Source: Acinetobacter tianfuensis
GTDB taxonomy: Bacteria; Pseudomonadota; Gammaproteobacteria; Pseudomonadales; Moraxellaceae
Direction: 5' to 3'
Assembly: GCF_003611465.1 (NCBI RefSeq)
Contig: NZ_RAXV01000015.1
Span: 1-64,000 of the forward strand
DNA: 64,000 bases
Below the pieces are notes generated by a model. The model saw nothing but the letters and a program-made list of their open reading frames with translations, was not told the DNA's origin and did no database searches. A program made the position numbers and the translations under genes. Within the stretch, counting starts at the first letter, position 1. Each line of letters opens with the position of its first letter. Of this stretch, positions 19,717 to 29,866 are shown piece by piece.

Positions 19717-20493
19717 GTGAATATTTTAATTGCTAATGATGACGGTGTTTTTGCTCCCGGAATTCAAGCCTTAGCCTCAGCGCTAAAACCTTTAGGCCGT
19801 GTGGTTATTGTTGCGCCGGAAGCGGAGCGCAGCGGCTTTTCCAGCGCATTGACGCTGGATAGACCTTTGAAGCCTGTGCAAATTGCGCCTGATGTGTGGG
19901 CGGTCAATGGAACACCGGCAGACTGCGTTTATTTATCCATGAATGGCTTGTTTGATTTTGAGTTTGACTTAGTGGTTAGCGGTATCAATAGCGGCGCAAA
20001 TCTTGGTGATGACGTTCTGTACTCAGGCACAGTCGGGGCGGCATTTGAAGGCCGCCTTATGAAGCAGCCAGCGATTGCGGTGTCCTTGGCGGGGCCGAAT
20101 GTGCGTGCTTATGAACATCCAGCAGATTATGCTGCTGCTGCCAACTGGGTATATCAGTTTATTGCCAATGGTCTGCCAGCAGTTCCAGCCCGTCATATTT
20201 TGAATGTGAATATTCCAGACGCGGCTGAATTAAAAGGGATGAAAATTACGTATCAAGGCCGCCGCCGCCAGTCGAAACCGATTACCAGCTTAGTCGATCC
20301 GCGCGGCCGCCAAGTGTTTTGGATTGGTCTCGCCGGTGAAGCGGTTGCAGAGCCAAAACCAGGCTTAGGCGGGATTGAGTCAGACTTTTTTGCGGTGGCA
20401 AATGGTTACGTAAGTGTAACGCCGATACAAATGGATGCTACAAACTACGATATTTTGAACGACTTACATGCACATTACGTGCAAAAGGTCTAA
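19717..20493 (+). CDS. surE: 5'/3'-nucleotidase SurE
   Basis: The 258-residue phosphatase dephosphorylates nucleoside monophosphates in stress and stationary phase. NILIANDDG at the start gives the metal-binding aspartates, and [22 protein letters not shown] is the second signature region. It starts with GTG (19717) after ACAGGG, since no ATG fits. surE before nlpD is conserved in gammaproteobacteria, although pcm and rpoS of the enterobacterial cluster are absent here. Confidence 0.95.
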   Translation: MNILIANDDGVFAPGIQALASALKPLGRVVIVAPEAERSGFSSALTLDRPLKPVQIAPDVWAVNGTPADCVYLSMNGLFDFEFDLVVSGINSGANLGDDVLYSGTVGAAFEGRLMKQPAIAVSLAGPNVRAYEHPADYAAAANWVYQFIANGLPAVPARHILNVNIPDAAELKGMKITYQGRRRQSKPITSLVDPRGRQVFWIGLAGEAVAEPKPGLGGIESDFFAVANGYVSVTPIQMDATNYDILNDLHAHYVQKV

Positions 20494-20605
20494 CTAGTGT
20501 TATAACTTTGTGAAAAAGATCAATGCGTAACTATTTTACAGATGTTTTTTGCTAATCTTTACAGATTTTAAAACTTTAGCTTATTTCGTGTTTGAGAGGA
20601 AAATA

Positions 20606-21427
20606 ATGTCCCTGGTGTCACAAAAACGTGTATTTGGAGCTCCAGCAGCTTTATTCAAAACCTTGGTTATTTCTGCTGCGGCTGTTTCCGCTGCGGCGCT
20701 TACTGGCTGTGCATCAAAACCGCAGGTGAATAACACAGCACGTTATGCAGCTGCGCCTGACTTTTATACAGTCCGTTCTGGTGACACCTTAAGCGGCATT
20801 GCTGCCCGTTATGGCTTAAGTTATATCAGTGTTGCGGAAATGAATGATATTGCTGCGCCTTACCGCATTTTTGTCGGGCAGTCGATTCGTTTGAAAAACA
20901 GCGGCGCGCGCCGTACAGCGGCAGCTCAGCCAATTGCGCCGCCAACACAAATTCAGCGTCAATCTATTGCGCTTCCGCAAAATAATCCATCATCAGTGAC
21001 TCCGGCGCCAACGCCAGTAACGCCATCGGTGACACCTGCAGCGCCAGCGGCATCTTCTGCATTAGGCTGGGTACGTCCAACAGCTGGCGCAGTGATTGAA
21101 GAATTTAACCTAGCCGGCAATGTAAAAGGCATACGTTACAGCGGTGCGTCAGGCGCGCCAGTTTTGGCTGCCGCAGATGGTCAGGTGGTTTATGCTGCCG
21201 ACGGTTTGAAAGAATATGGCAATCTTGTCTTGATTAAGCATATTAATGGTTACATTACGGCTTATGCTCATAACAGTAAAATGGTAGTCAAAAGCGGCGA
21301 AAATGTGAAGGCTGGCCAAAAGATTGCAGAGCTTGGTTCTAGCGGTGCAAACCGGGCTATGCTTGAGTTTCAAGTCCGCTTAGACGGCAAACCTATCAAT
21401 CCGGCGACAGTTTTATCAAATAATTAA
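20606..21427 (+). CDS. nlpD: NlpD-like lipoprotein with LysM and degenerate M23 domains
   Basis: The signal peptide ends in a lipobox LTGC, followed by a LysM murein-binding domain (FYTVRSGDTLSGIAARYG), a proline/alanine-rich linker, and a C-terminal LytM/M23 domain (ADGQVVYAADGLKEYGNLV through AELGSSG). The first zinc-ligand region reads GIRYSG in place of the HxGxD pattern, so it should be catalytically dead, like NlpD/EnvC, which activate amidases for daughter-cell separation. Start at 20606 has GAGAGGAA before it; the longer frame adds an implausible leader. Confidence 0.9.
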   Translation: MSLVSQKRVFGAPAALFKTLVISAAAVSAAALTGCASKPQVNNTARYAAAPDFYTVRSGDTLSGIAARYGLSYISVAEMNDIAAPYRIFVGQSIRLKNSGARRTAAAQPIAPPTQIQRQSIALPQNNPSSVTPAPTPVTPSVTPAAPAASSALGWVRPTAGAVIEEFNLAGNVKGIRYSGASGAPVLAAADGQVVYAADGLKEYGNLVLIKHINGYITAYAHNSKMVVKSGENVKAGQKIAELGSSGANRAMLEFQVRLDGKPINPATVLSNN

Positions 21428-21520
21428 AAAACTAATGCAAACGCATAATTTCACCGTATAATACAATGAGTTGCTTTTATCAAGTGATAAGAGTGTCTCA
21501 TAAGTTTATGAGGGAAATTT

Positions 21521-22471
21521 ATGTTAGATCAACTTCGCGCAATGGGTGTGTTTGCTTGCGTAGTAGAAAAGAACTCGTTCAGCGGCGCTGCGCGTGAACT
21601 TGGAATTACAACCAGCGCCGTAAGCCAGCAAATCCGTTCACTTGAACAGGATATGGAAGTTGTACTTCTGCACCGTTCTACACGAAAACTAAGCCTGACC
21701 GAAGCTGGACAGGCTTTTTTTCATAGCTGTCAAGAAATGCTGTCAGCAGCAGAGCGCGGAAAAATCCGTATTAACGAGCTGCGTGATGATCTCGTTGGAG
21801 AATTACGTATAGCCTCTACACCAGAGATTTGCGCAAATCATGTCATTCCAGCTTTGTCACATTGGATGTCTGCACACCGCGGTTTGTCTGTGCATTTAGA
21901 AGCTGATCATCAGTACATCGATTTAATTCATGGCCGTATTGATCTTGCTTTGCGTATGAGCGCTAAAATTGATGATCCAAATGTAATCGCAGTGCCTTTA
22001 GCGCATGTGGAGCAAGTGCTGGTTGCCGCGCCTAGCTATATTAATCAGACATCATTGATTTCACGTCCAGAAGATTTAAAGCATCATGATTTGCTGCTGG
22101 CAAATGTGATGAAAGATTGTCAGCACTTTTCTTTCAGGCATAACAGCGGTGAAGAAGTAAGTTTAGAAATAGAATCCCGCTTTTCGACCAATAATATTAT
22201 GGCGGCAAAAGCGATGTGCATGCAAGGGCATGGCATATCACGTCATTTATATTTAGATGTACAAAAAGACTTGGTCAATGGCGCATTGGTCGAAGTATTG
22301 CCAGAGTGGAAATTACCAGCATTTACCTTGTATGCCGTTATGCCAAAAAGTGATCAGCAGCCGACCAAAATTCACCGCTGCCTGGATGCATTAAAGCAAT
22401 ATTTCTGTCAATTGCCGGGCGGACGAATGTATCAAGAAAACTATCAATATCTTTTATGTATTAATCAATAA
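21521..22471 (+). CDS. LysR-family transcriptional regulator
   Basis: Residues 1-60 form the winged helix-turn-helix (FACVVEKNSFSGAARELGITTSAVSQQI shown by its core SAVSQQI), then the linker helix and a two-lobe effector domain. This subgroup has LHRSTRKLSLTEAG, usual for the AaeR/DmlR-like branch. It is a single-gene unit behind nlpD and is followed by a terminator. Its targets cannot be predicted; argD on the opposite strand converges with it and is not divergent. Confidence 0.88.
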   Translation: MLDQLRAMGVFACVVEKNSFSGAARELGITTSAVSQQIRSLEQDMEVVLLHRSTRKLSLTEAGQAFFHSCQEMLSAAERGKIRINELRDDLVGELRIASTPEICANHVIPALSHWMSAHRGLSVHLEADHQYIDLIHGRIDLALRMSAKIDDPNVIAVPLAHVEQVLVAAPSYINQTSLISRPEDLKHHDLLLANVMKDCQHFSFRHNSGEEVSLEIESRFSTNNIMAAKAMCMQGHGISRHLYLDVQKDLVNGALVEVLPEWKLPAFTLYAVMPKSDQQPTKIHRCLDALKQYFCQLPGGRMYQENYQYLLCINQ

Positions 22472-22483
22472 TTTTAAAGTATT

Positions 22484-22511
22484 AAAAAAGCCGCTGAAAG
22501 CGGCTTTTTTT
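22484..22511. terminator. Terminator between LysR gene and argD
   Basis: AAAAAAGCCGCT and AGCGGCTTTTTT pair around GAA. A and T tracts on both sides allow it to serve the converging lysR and argD transcripts. Confidence 0.92.
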
Positions 22512-22520
22512 GATCAAAAC

Positions 22521-23732
22521 TTATGCTAAATAAGCTTTTACCAGTTTTTCAATACGCTCAATCAGCTGGTCTGCTTGTTCTTGCGTAATATTCAATGCTG
22601 GTAATAAACGAATCACAGAACCCGCTGTTACGTTCATGATTAATTGATATTCATCACGTGCTATATCAACTAATTCAGCGCAAGGTTTTGGCAGTTCAAT
22701 ACCCAGCATAAGGCCAAAACCGCGTACTGTGACATTCAATCCATTTAACTTTTCTGTCAATTGCTGCACGATATAAGCGCCTTTTTCAGCGGCATTTGCA
22801 ACAAGGTTTTCTTTTTGAATCGTTTCAATTACGGTATAAACCACACGAGAACCTAGCGGTGTGCCGCTATAGGTAGAACCGTGGTTGCCTGCAGTTAAAA
22901 CGCCAACACCGCGGCCTTGAGTCATGACTGCACCAATAGGGAAGCCGTTGCCTAAGCCTTTTGCTGTAGTTAGAACATCTGGAATGATATTGGTGTGCTG
23001 GTAAGCAAAGTATTTACCAGTACGGCCGTTACCAGTTTGCACTTCATCCAGCATCATCAGCCAGTTGTGCTGGTTACAGATTTGACGTATTTCTTCTAAA
23101 TAGCTGAAACCTTGAGGAGCAGTGTTTACGCCGCCTTCACCTTGAATAGGTTCTACTAAAATTGCAACGATGTCGGGATGATTGATGGCTGCTTCTTCAA
23201 TGGCTTCAATATCACCAAAAGGTACGCGGATAAAACCTTCAACTAGCGGTGCGAAACCTTCTTGCACTTTTTTATTGCCAGTTGCTGAAAGCGTTGCCAA
23301 AGTACGGCCATGGAATGAATGATCTGCCACAATAATTTTAGGGTTTGCTACACCTTGTAAATGGCCAAATTTGCGCGCAATTTTAATTGCGCCTTCATTT
23401 GATTCTGCACCGCTGTTTGAGAAGAACACTTCTTCCATGCCTGCAGCTTCTGCCAGCTTTTGCGCTGCTGCAGTTTGCCAAGGCACTTCAAAGATGTTGC
23501 TGGTATGAATCAGCGTTGCAGCCTGTTCAGTGATCGCGGCTGTAATCGCAGGATGTGAGTGGCCTAAACCGCAAACGGCAATACCCGTTAGCGCATCAAA
23601 ATATTCTGTGCCATCTTCTGTATAAAGATAAGAACCTCGGCCTCGGACAAAGCTGATCTGTTGACGGCCGAATACTGGCATCAAGTGAGAGGGTTGATCA
23701 GTTTGCACAGGCGCAAGGGTAAAGTTATTCAT
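22521..23732 (-). CDS. argD: Acetylornithine/ornithine-type aminotransferase
   Basis: The 403-residue class III PLP aminotransferase shows FDALTGIAVCGLGHSHP near the start, SNSGAESNEGAIKIARK, LVEPIQGEGGVN, and the lysine motif TTAKGLGNGFPIGA. These fit ArgD, which acts in arginine and, in many bacteria, lysine synthesis. AstC (arginine breakdown) is the nearest alternative; no ast genes are nearby, which favours ArgD. It is divergent from grxD. Confidence 0.88.
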   Translation of the reverse strand: MNNFTLAPVQTDQPSHLMPVFGRQQISFVRGRGSYLYTEDGTEYFDALTGIAVCGLGHSHPAITAAITEQAATLIHTSNIFEVPWQTAAAQKLAEAAGMEEVFFSNSGAESNEGAIKIARKFGHLQGVANPKIIVADHSFHGRTLATLSATGNKKVQEGFAPLVEGFIRVPFGDIEAIEEAAINHPDIVAILVEPIQGEGGVNTAPQGFSYLEEIRQICNQHNWLMMLDEVQTGNGRTGKYFAYQHTNIIPDVLTTAKGLGNGFPIGAVMTQGRGVGVLTAGNHGSTYSGTPLGSRVVYTVIETIQKENLVANAAEKGAYIVQQLTEKLNGLNVTVRGFGLMLGIELPKPCAELVDIARDEYQLIMNVTAGSVIRLLPALNITQEQADQLIERIEKLVKAYLA

Positions 23733-23932
23733 AACGAACTCTTATCTGATAGGTAGATTGAAAAAATAGATTTTGGCGCCATCTCTTAATAAAGCGTCAA
23801 TGTTTTCTATATAAGCAAAATCTCCCCATGATTTAAAGCCCGATTGTAAATAAAATTGGAAATATTGCTTTAGTCATACTGTTTCTGCCAGTTTTGGGTA
23901 TAATGTGATGCAGATTTATTGAGGATTTATCA

Positions 23933-24274
23933 ATGACTGAACAAGCACGTGATACAGAAGCGTTAATTCGTGATCAAATTGCTAAACACGCAGTTCTTCT
24001 ATATATGAAAGGCACTCCACAATTTCCACAGTGCGGTTTCTCTGCACGTGCGGTAGAGGCGCTCAGTCAAATTGGCCGTCCATTTGCGTATGTAAATATT
24101 TTGGAAAACCCAGATATTCGCGCTACTTTGCCGCAAATTGCAAACTGGCCGACATTTCCGCAATTGTGGATCAACGGTGAGTTGATTGGCGGCAGCGACA
24201 TCATGTTGGACATGTTCCAAAAGGGTGAATTGAAATCTTTAGTTGAAGAATTCAGCCCAGCACCTGAAGCTTAA
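23933..24274 (+). CDS. grxD: Monothiol glutaredoxin GrxD
   Basis: The 113-residue protein has the monothiol active site CGFS with C34, the conserved lysine in LYMKGTPQFP, and WPTFPQLWINGELIGGSD, which binds glutathione. Such proteins hand over [2Fe-2S] clusters with BolA partners in the cytoplasm. It is an independent unit with a terminator directly behind the stop codon. Confidence 0.95.
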   Translation: MTEQARDTEALIRDQIAKHAVLLYMKGTPQFPQCGFSARAVEALSQIGRPFAYVNILENPDIRATLPQIANWPTFPQLWINGELIGGSDIMLDMFQKGELKSLVEEFSPAPEA

Positions 24275-24285
24275 TTCAGTGCGTA

Positions 24286-24317
24286 AAAAAAAGCACCTTT
24301 AATAGGCGCTTTTTTTG
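24286..24317. terminator. Terminator between grxD and the Lon-like gene
   Basis: AAAAAAGCACCT pairs with AGGCGCTTTTTT with one mismatch and an ATTAA-type loop. It lies between converging genes and has A and T tracts on both sides. Confidence 0.82.
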
Positions 24318-24332
24318 TATCTGAAATAAGCC

Positions 24333-26972
24333 TTATTCTGGGCTTGTTTCAGCTGTTTCCGTTTTTTCAGCAACAGCACTGTTCTGCTCCGCGTCAGACT
24401 TCGCTTTTTGCTCCGCTTTTTTCTTTTTTTTGTCTTTCTTCTTTTTTTTCTTTTTCTTGCTGTCTTCTTCTTCAAATTCAGCGCCGTCTTCCAGCGCTTG
24501 CCAGTATTCCAGCTGATCCATAACCGCAGCATAAATTGAATTTTTGCTGTAACGGCCTTTTTTATCCAATGTGCCTACAGGGCGGGCCATCAAAATTTCT
24601 AAGGCTTGGTCAATGGTATCAATAGCGTGGATGTGGAATTGACCATTTTTTACAGCTTCAATCACATCTTTGCGCAGCATGAGATGCTGCATATTTTGGC
24701 GCGGAATAATCACACCTTGCTTGCCTGTTAGACCTTGTAATTTGCAGGCATCATAGAAGCCTTCAATTTTCGCATTCACGCCGCCAATCGGCTGAACTTG
24801 ACCCAATTGGTTCATTGAGCCAGTAATGGCCCAGGACTGATCGATCGGCAGCTGACTAATCGCGGAAATGAGTGCGGAAAGTTCAGCGACTGTTGCACTG
24901 TCGCCATCAACTTGACCATAGCTTTGTTCAAAGGCTAAAGCTGCAGAGAAGTGGAGCATTTGTTCACGGCCAAAATGCGCTTTTAAGAAGCTGGACATGA
25001 GTAATACACCTTTGGCATGTAATGAGCCGCCCAGTTCTACGCTTCGTTCAATATCTAAAATGTCGCCGCCGCCTTGGTAAACGGAAGCAGTTAAGCGCGA
25101 AGGCAAGCCGAACTCAACATCTGCATAATGAATGACAGACAGAGCATTGATTTGACCTAAGCGGTGACCGCGGGTTTCAATCAGCTGTGTGCCGCGGGAC
25201 AGGTCTTGCCAGTATAGTTCACGTAAATAGCCTAAGCGGTATTTGCGGTGATCCAGCGCGGTATTGATATGCTGATCTGTAACTAAGGTATCGCCAGCTT
25301 GCGCGGCATGATGATGCGCTTCACGGATTAGATCGCCTAAAGTCAGCGCATGCAGCGACAGAGAACTTTGATCTTCGGCCTGACGGCTGGAATCTGTCAG
25401 TAAGGCAGACAGGGCTGTGCGGTCAAATGGCAGCAGTTTGTCTGACTGCACATAATCTGCAATGAGCTGCATATAAGCTTGTTCATTTTCTTCGTTGCGC
25501 TGAAGAGTATCGGTAAAATCTGCACGGATTTTAAATACGCTGCCAAGTTCAGGTTCAAGCTCTAAAATTTCATAGTAAATTTCAGGTTCTGCCAGCAAAA
25601 TCACTTTTATGTTTAGCGGAATGGATGCAGGTTCAATAGAAATGCTGCCCGTTAACGTCAGCATGTGTTCTAAAGAAGATAATTTTAATTGGCCTGATTT
25701 CAATGCGCGTTTCAGCCCTTGCCATGCATAAGGCTGTTCCAGCAGCTGTTCAGCTTCCAGCATAAGGAAGCCGCCATTAGCTTTGTGCAATGCGCCTGGA
25801 CGGATGAGCGTGAAATCTGTGGTAATCGTACCATTTTGTGTCAGCTGTTCTACATGGCCAAGCAGGTTGTAGTGTGTAGGGAAGTCATCAAAAATGACAG
25901 GAGCGCCTGAATTTGGTTTATGCGTCACAATAATGTTCGCTTGGTAGCGTGACGGCACACGGCTGAATACGCCTGGACGGAAGTCATCTTCTTCCTGTTC
26001 CAGCACCACTTCAACATTGTTAATGATGTCTTCGGCATAGTATTTTAGATAATTTTCTAGACCTTTGACTTCGCTGAATTTGTTCAGCAGCATGTCTATA
26101 CGCGGCATCACTACTTGTTTCGCGATATCACGGTTTAAGTGCTGTACTTGGTCACGGGCATCATCTTCAAGGTTGCCTAAATGCAGGCCGAGACGATCGA
26201 GCTTTTTATCCATATAGCGGATATTGGCCGCAATTTCAGCGCGTTCTTTACTGTTTAGCGCATTGATGTCTTCTTTAGACATTTCCTGCAATTTATTGTC
26301 TATGACATGTACTGGCACAAAACAGTGTTCATCGTCTTGAGTAATGAGCTTCAGGTCTAAATCTTCGCCTTCTTTCGTCAGTTCAAAAAGCGCCTGATTT
26401 TGCTCATCGCCAGTTTGCTGGCGGATCAACTCAATATTGTTATGATAAGTTTCAGCCGTAAAACGGCGTTCCAGCTGCTTTAAAACAGTCAGCCAAGTTT
26501 GATGCAGCTGAGTTTGAAATTTTGGCGCTTGGCCTGCTGGCAGCTGCAGTGCAATCGGCTGGCGTGAGGCTTGGAAATTATTGACGTATACCCAGTCATT
26601 TGGCGTTTGCATATTTTTTGCATGCTGCTGCAGCAAGCGTTTAATCATGGTGCGTTTGCCAAGGCCCGCTGTCCCCACAGCAAAAATGTTGTAGCCCGAA
26701 TATGGCAGGGCAATACCTGCCTCAACAGAAGCACGTGCGCGGTCTTGACCTAAAAAATTGTTCAGCGGTTTGAGTCTTTTGGTTGAAGTCGGTATTTTTT
26801 TCAGGTCTGTCAAATACGTAAGCTGTTCAGCTTTCAGTTGAGTTTTTACCAATGTTTGTTGGATCTCGGGTTGATCAAATACGCTGTTTAAGGTTTTTTG
26901 AAGTTCTTGTTCGTTTTTGGTTTCAGTGCTGGCAGAGAGTGAAGATTGAATATTGTCGAGTTTTTTAGTCAC
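24333..26972 (-). CDS. Lon-family ATP-dependent protease with lysine-rich tail
   Basis: The 879-residue protein belongs to the Lon-related (S16) group with a lid-inserted AAA domain, distinct from classical LonA. Its P-loop is GTAGLGKRT. The protease domain has the catalytic serine in VDGDSATVAEL and the lysine in GGVNAKIEGF. The last ~60 residues are unusual: almost unbroken lysines, then a low-complexity acidic end. The coding frame continues without interruption through that tail, so it is probably real, although a slippage-prone A tract could vary its length. It is not part of a visible operon. Confidence 0.88.
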   Translation of the reverse strand: MTKKLDNIQSSLSASTETKNEQELQKTLNSVFDQPEIQQTLVKTQLKAEQLTYLTDLKKIPTSTKRLKPLNNFLGQDRARASVEAGIALPYSGYNIFAVGTAGLGKRTMIKRLLQQHAKNMQTPNDWVYVNNFQASRQPIALQLPAGQAPKFQTQLHQTWLTVLKQLERRFTAETYHNNIELIRQQTGDEQNQALFELTKEGEDLDLKLITQDDEHCFVPVHVIDNKLQEMSKEDINALNSKERAEIAANIRYMDKKLDRLGLHLGNLEDDARDQVQHLNRDIAKQVVMPRIDMLLNKFSEVKGLENYLKYYAEDIINNVEVVLEQEEDDFRPGVFSRVPSRYQANIIVTHKPNSGAPVIFDDFPTHYNLLGHVEQLTQNGTITTDFTLIRPGALHKANGGFLMLEAEQLLEQPYAWQGLKRALKSGQLKLSSLEHMLTLTGSISIEPASIPLNIKVILLAEPEIYYEILELEPELGSVFKIRADFTDTLQRNEENEQAYMQLIADYVQSDKLLPFDRTALSALLTDSSRQAEDQSSLSLHALTLGDLIREAHHHAAQAGDTLVTDQHINTALDHRKYRLGYLRELYWQDLSRGTQLIETRGHRLGQINALSVIHYADVEFGLPSRLTASVYQGGGDILDIERSVELGGSLHAKGVLLMSSFLKAHFGREQMLHFSAALAFEQSYGQVDGDSATVAELSALISAISQLPIDQSWAITGSMNQLGQVQPIGGVNAKIEGFYDACKLQGLTGKQGVIIPRQNMQHLMLRKDVIEAVKNGQFHIHAIDTIDQALEILMARPVGTLDKKGRYSKNSIYAAVMDQLEYWQALEDGAEFEEEDSKKKKKKKKDKKKKKAEQKAKSDAEQNSAVAEKTETAETSPE

Positions 26973-27152
26973 TGTTTAATCCAAAACAAAATAAATTACG
27001 GCAGAATTTAAAGGTATACAGTATTAGTGCTAAAGATCAAGCAAGAGTACAGATATTCTCGATAAAATTACGTATGTAAATTATAAATTGTATTGAAACA
27101 AAGCGAATTAAGCGATTGAATAGCATCAATCGTTTTTGACAAAAATAATGTA

Positions 27153-29306
27153 ATGACAACACAAGCTTCAGGATGGAAATCTGCATTTACAGCGTTTTTG
27201 GATAAGCGCGCACTGATCATGCTGTTTTTAGGCTTTTCAGCGGGTATTCCAATTCTGCTGATTTTTTCCAGTTTATCGCTTTGGCTTGGTGAGGCAGGCA
27301 TTGATAAAAGCGCTGTCACATTTTTCAGCTGGGCAGCATTGGGCTACTCTTTTAAATTTGTCTGGGCGCCTTTGGTGGATGAGCTGCCGGTTCCTGTGCT
27401 GACAAAACTGCTTGGCCGGCGCCGCGCTTGGCTGTTGATTGCGCAGTGCCTGATTATTGCCGCCATCGCCATTATGGCATTTTCAGATCCAGCGTTAGGG
27501 CAAAGCTATTTATATCAAATGGCAGCAGGTGCCGTGCTGTTAGGTTTTTCAGCGGCGACACAAGATATTGTCATTGATGCTTACCGTATTGAGCTGGCTG
27601 AAACTGAGATGCAGACGGTGTTGGCATCTACATACAATGCTGGCTATCGTATCGGTATGATCGTGGCTGGTGCAGGCGCATTGTTTCTTGCGGCTTATTT
27701 AGGTACAGCCAAAGGCAATTATATTTATGAGGCTTGGCGTACGACATATTTAGCCATGGCTGGAGTCATGCTGGTAGGTATTGTGACCACTTTATTGATT
27801 CGTGAGCCTCAAGTTGAGCGCGCGGTTAAAAATTATAAGCGATTTGATTATTACCGTTTAGTCGGTGTGTTCTTTGTGGCTGTGGTCAGTTTTGTCTTGA
27901 GTTATGTTGTTTCTGGCAATGCGGTTGAAGCGCTCAAGTCGCAATTTGCTGTCAAAGATTCATTTTTGCTGTTCTGTTTAGAAGCTTTGCGTTTTATTGG
28001 TTCAGGCGCAGCAGCTTTAGCTGTAGGCTCTGCATTGGTGAAAATAGGTGCAGTCAACAAGCAAATGGCTTATGAGACATGGGTCAATCCAGTTGCTGAT
28101 TTTTTTAAACGTTATGGCTTAAAACTGGCTTTGGTGCTATTGCTGCTGATTGGTTTTTACCGTATTTCAGACATCATTGCTGGGGTCATTTCGAATGTGT
28201 TCTATCAAGATTTAAACTTCAGTAAAGAACAAATTGCAGAAGCGGTAAAAGTCTATGGCGTAATCTTCAGCTTGGTCGGCGGCTTTTTAGGCGGCTTGCT
28301 GGCGCAGCGCATGAATATCATGAAACTGATGTTTGTCGGTGCGGTTTTGGCCAGTTCAACCAATTTAATTTTTATTGGTCTGGTAAAATCAGGTCAGCCA
28401 TTGTCAGATGTAACGGTTCAAGCAGCAGGGCAGAATTATACTGCGCAGCCAGATGAAACAGGTGCTTGGAGCATTCTTGTACCGCAAATGTCATTACAAA
28501 GTTATGGCGAAATTCAAGTCACAGCCGATTATGCAAAAGAACAGGCCGCACCTGTCACTGTTAAAATGCCATATCTCAGTGCATTGCAAAGCTCAGGTAT
28601 GATTGTATTACCTGTGACAGCGGATAACGTGATCAGTGCGAATGAAAGCTCAAACAGCATTGTTGTACGCGGACAATATGCAAAAACACTCGGTGAAAAC
28701 CAAAAGCTGCAGTTCAGCTTGGATGGTCAGGATTATGATGCCAAACTGGACAAAGAAGGCATCTTTACTGCGGCTATTCCTGCAGAAGCTTTGGTGAAGT
28801 CCGATAAACAAACCATACAGGCCAAGCTGCTGGAAAATACCGCTGTGGTCAGCAGCATTTCACATCGTTACAGCGTGAATGGCTCTGCCAATATGGCTGG
28901 CGTATTAGATATTGATATACAGCCGATTCAGCTGAATAATGCACAAAACGGGCTTGTTGAAATTAAGGGCAAGGTCATCAAATCCTACAGCTCACTTTGG
29001 CTGTATTTTGCCATTATTGTAGATAACTTGGCCTCCGGTTTAGCAGGCGCTGCCTTTATTGCCTTTTTATCCAGTTTAACCAGTGTGTCATTTACAGCAG
29101 TGCAATATGCTATTTTCAGCTCACTCATGACACTGACACCTAAGATTTTAGGCGGTTATTCGGGTACTATAGTCAGCAACATCGGCTATCCAAACTTCTT
29201 TCTGATGACAACCTTAATTGGTATTCCAATTTTGATTTTAGTGGTTTGGGTTGGAAAATTACTGCGTGATCATAATAACGCACAATTGAACGGAAAAGGT
29301 GAATAA
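27153..29306 (+). CDS. ampG: AmpG-like MFS muropeptide permease with large internal insertion
   Basis: The 717-residue transporter begins with AmpG-type helices ([20 protein letters not shown], then the loop [11 protein letters not shown] and RRAWLLIAQ). It should import anhydro-muropeptides for wall recycling and so affect beta-lactamase control. AmpG proteins are usually ~490 residues. Here about 200 extra residues (roughly 410-608) form a soluble beta-rich segment, with Ig-like repeats such as GAWSILVPQ and SIVVRGQY, before the last helices resume. It overlaps nothing and lies two bases from gloA. Substrate is inferred by family. Confidence 0.78.
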   Translation: MTTQASGWKSAFTAFLDKRALIMLFLGFSAGIPILLIFSSLSLWLGEAGIDKSAVTFFSWAALGYSFKFVWAPLVDELPVPVLTKLLGRRRAWLLIAQCLIIAAIAIMAFSDPALGQSYLYQMAAGAVLLGFSAATQDIVIDAYRIELAETEMQTVLASTYNAGYRIGMIVAGAGALFLAAYLGTAKGNYIYEAWRTTYLAMAGVMLVGIVTTLLIREPQVERAVKNYKRFDYYRLVGVFFVAVVSFVLSYVVSGNAVEALKSQFAVKDSFLLFCLEALRFIGSGAAALAVGSALVKIGAVNKQMAYETWVNPVADFFKRYGLKLALVLLLLIGFYRISDIIAGVISNVFYQDLNFSKEQIAEAVKVYGVIFSLVGGFLGGLLAQRMNIMKLMFVGAVLASSTNLIFIGLVKSGQPLSDVTVQAAGQNYTAQPDETGAWSILVPQMSLQSYGEIQVTADYAKEQAAPVTVKMPYLSALQSSGMIVLPVTADNVISANESSNSIVVRGQYAKTLGENQKLQFSLDGQDYDAKLDKEGIFTAAIPAEALVKSDKQTIQAKLLENTAVVSSISHRYSVNGSANMAGVLDIDIQPIQLNNAQNGLVEIKGKVIKSYSSLWLYFAIIVDNLASGLAGAAFIAFLSSLTSVSFTAVQYAIFSSLMTLTPKILGGYSGTIVSNIGYPNFFLMTTLIGIPILILVVWVGKLLRDHNNAQLNGKGE

Positions 29307-29308
29307 CA

Positions 29309-29710
29309 ATGCGCATGCTGCATACCATGTTACGTGTAGGCAATTTAGAACGTTCTTTGCAGTTCTATACCGAAGTACTCGGTATGACTTTGCTTCGTAA
29401 GCGTGATTATGAAGAAGGTCGTTTTACATTGGCATTTGTCGGCTATGGCGATGAAGCCAATCATACTGTGCTTGAATTAACCCATAACTGGGATACAGAC
29501 AGTTATGAATTGGGCAACGCTTATGGCCATATCGCAATTGGTGTCGATGATGCTTATAAAGCCTGTGAAGAAATTAAAGCGCGCGGCGGCAATGTCGTGC
29601 GTGAAGCAGGTCCAATGAAAGGCGGTGTAACAGTGATTGCTTTTGTTGAAGATCCAGACGGTTATAAAATTGAGCTGATTCAGCAAGATCAAAATGCCCG
29701 TAATAATTAA
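29309..29710 (+). CDS. gloA: Lactoylglutathione lyase (glyoxalase I)
   Basis: The 133-residue protein has the two beta-alpha-beta-beta-beta halves of glyoxalase I. It starts [19 protein letters not shown] and has [17 protein letters not shown] and [15 protein letters not shown], which supply the metal-ligand His/Glu set of the nickel-type bacterial enzymes. It turns the methylglyoxal-glutathione adduct into S-lactoylglutathione. It starts two bases after the AmpG-like gene and is probably co-transcribed; a terminator follows. Confidence 0.95.
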   Translation: MRMLHTMLRVGNLERSLQFYTEVLGMTLLRKRDYEEGRFTLAFVGYGDEANHTVLELTHNWDTDSYELGNAYGHIAIGVDDAYKACEEIKARGGNVVREAGPMKGGVTVIAFVEDPDGYKIELIQQDQNARNN

Positions 29711-29786
29711 GTGAACAGGTGGAATTGTTTTAATATTACTTAAATAAATATTGAACATATCCGCTAAAGACTAGCTTTAATTATTT

Positions 29787-29837
29787 AGCCCAGTAAGATG
29801 AGTTTACCTAAAGGTAAAGAAGTCTCTGGGCTTTTTT
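29787..29837 (+). terminator. Terminator after gloA
   Basis: AGCCCAG pairs with CTGGGCT across a long loop that itself holds TTTACC/GGTAAA, followed by a T run. It is 76 bases past the gloA stop. Confidence 0.8.
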
Positions 29838-29866
29838 ATGAATAATCATAATGACAGGATGTTGAT

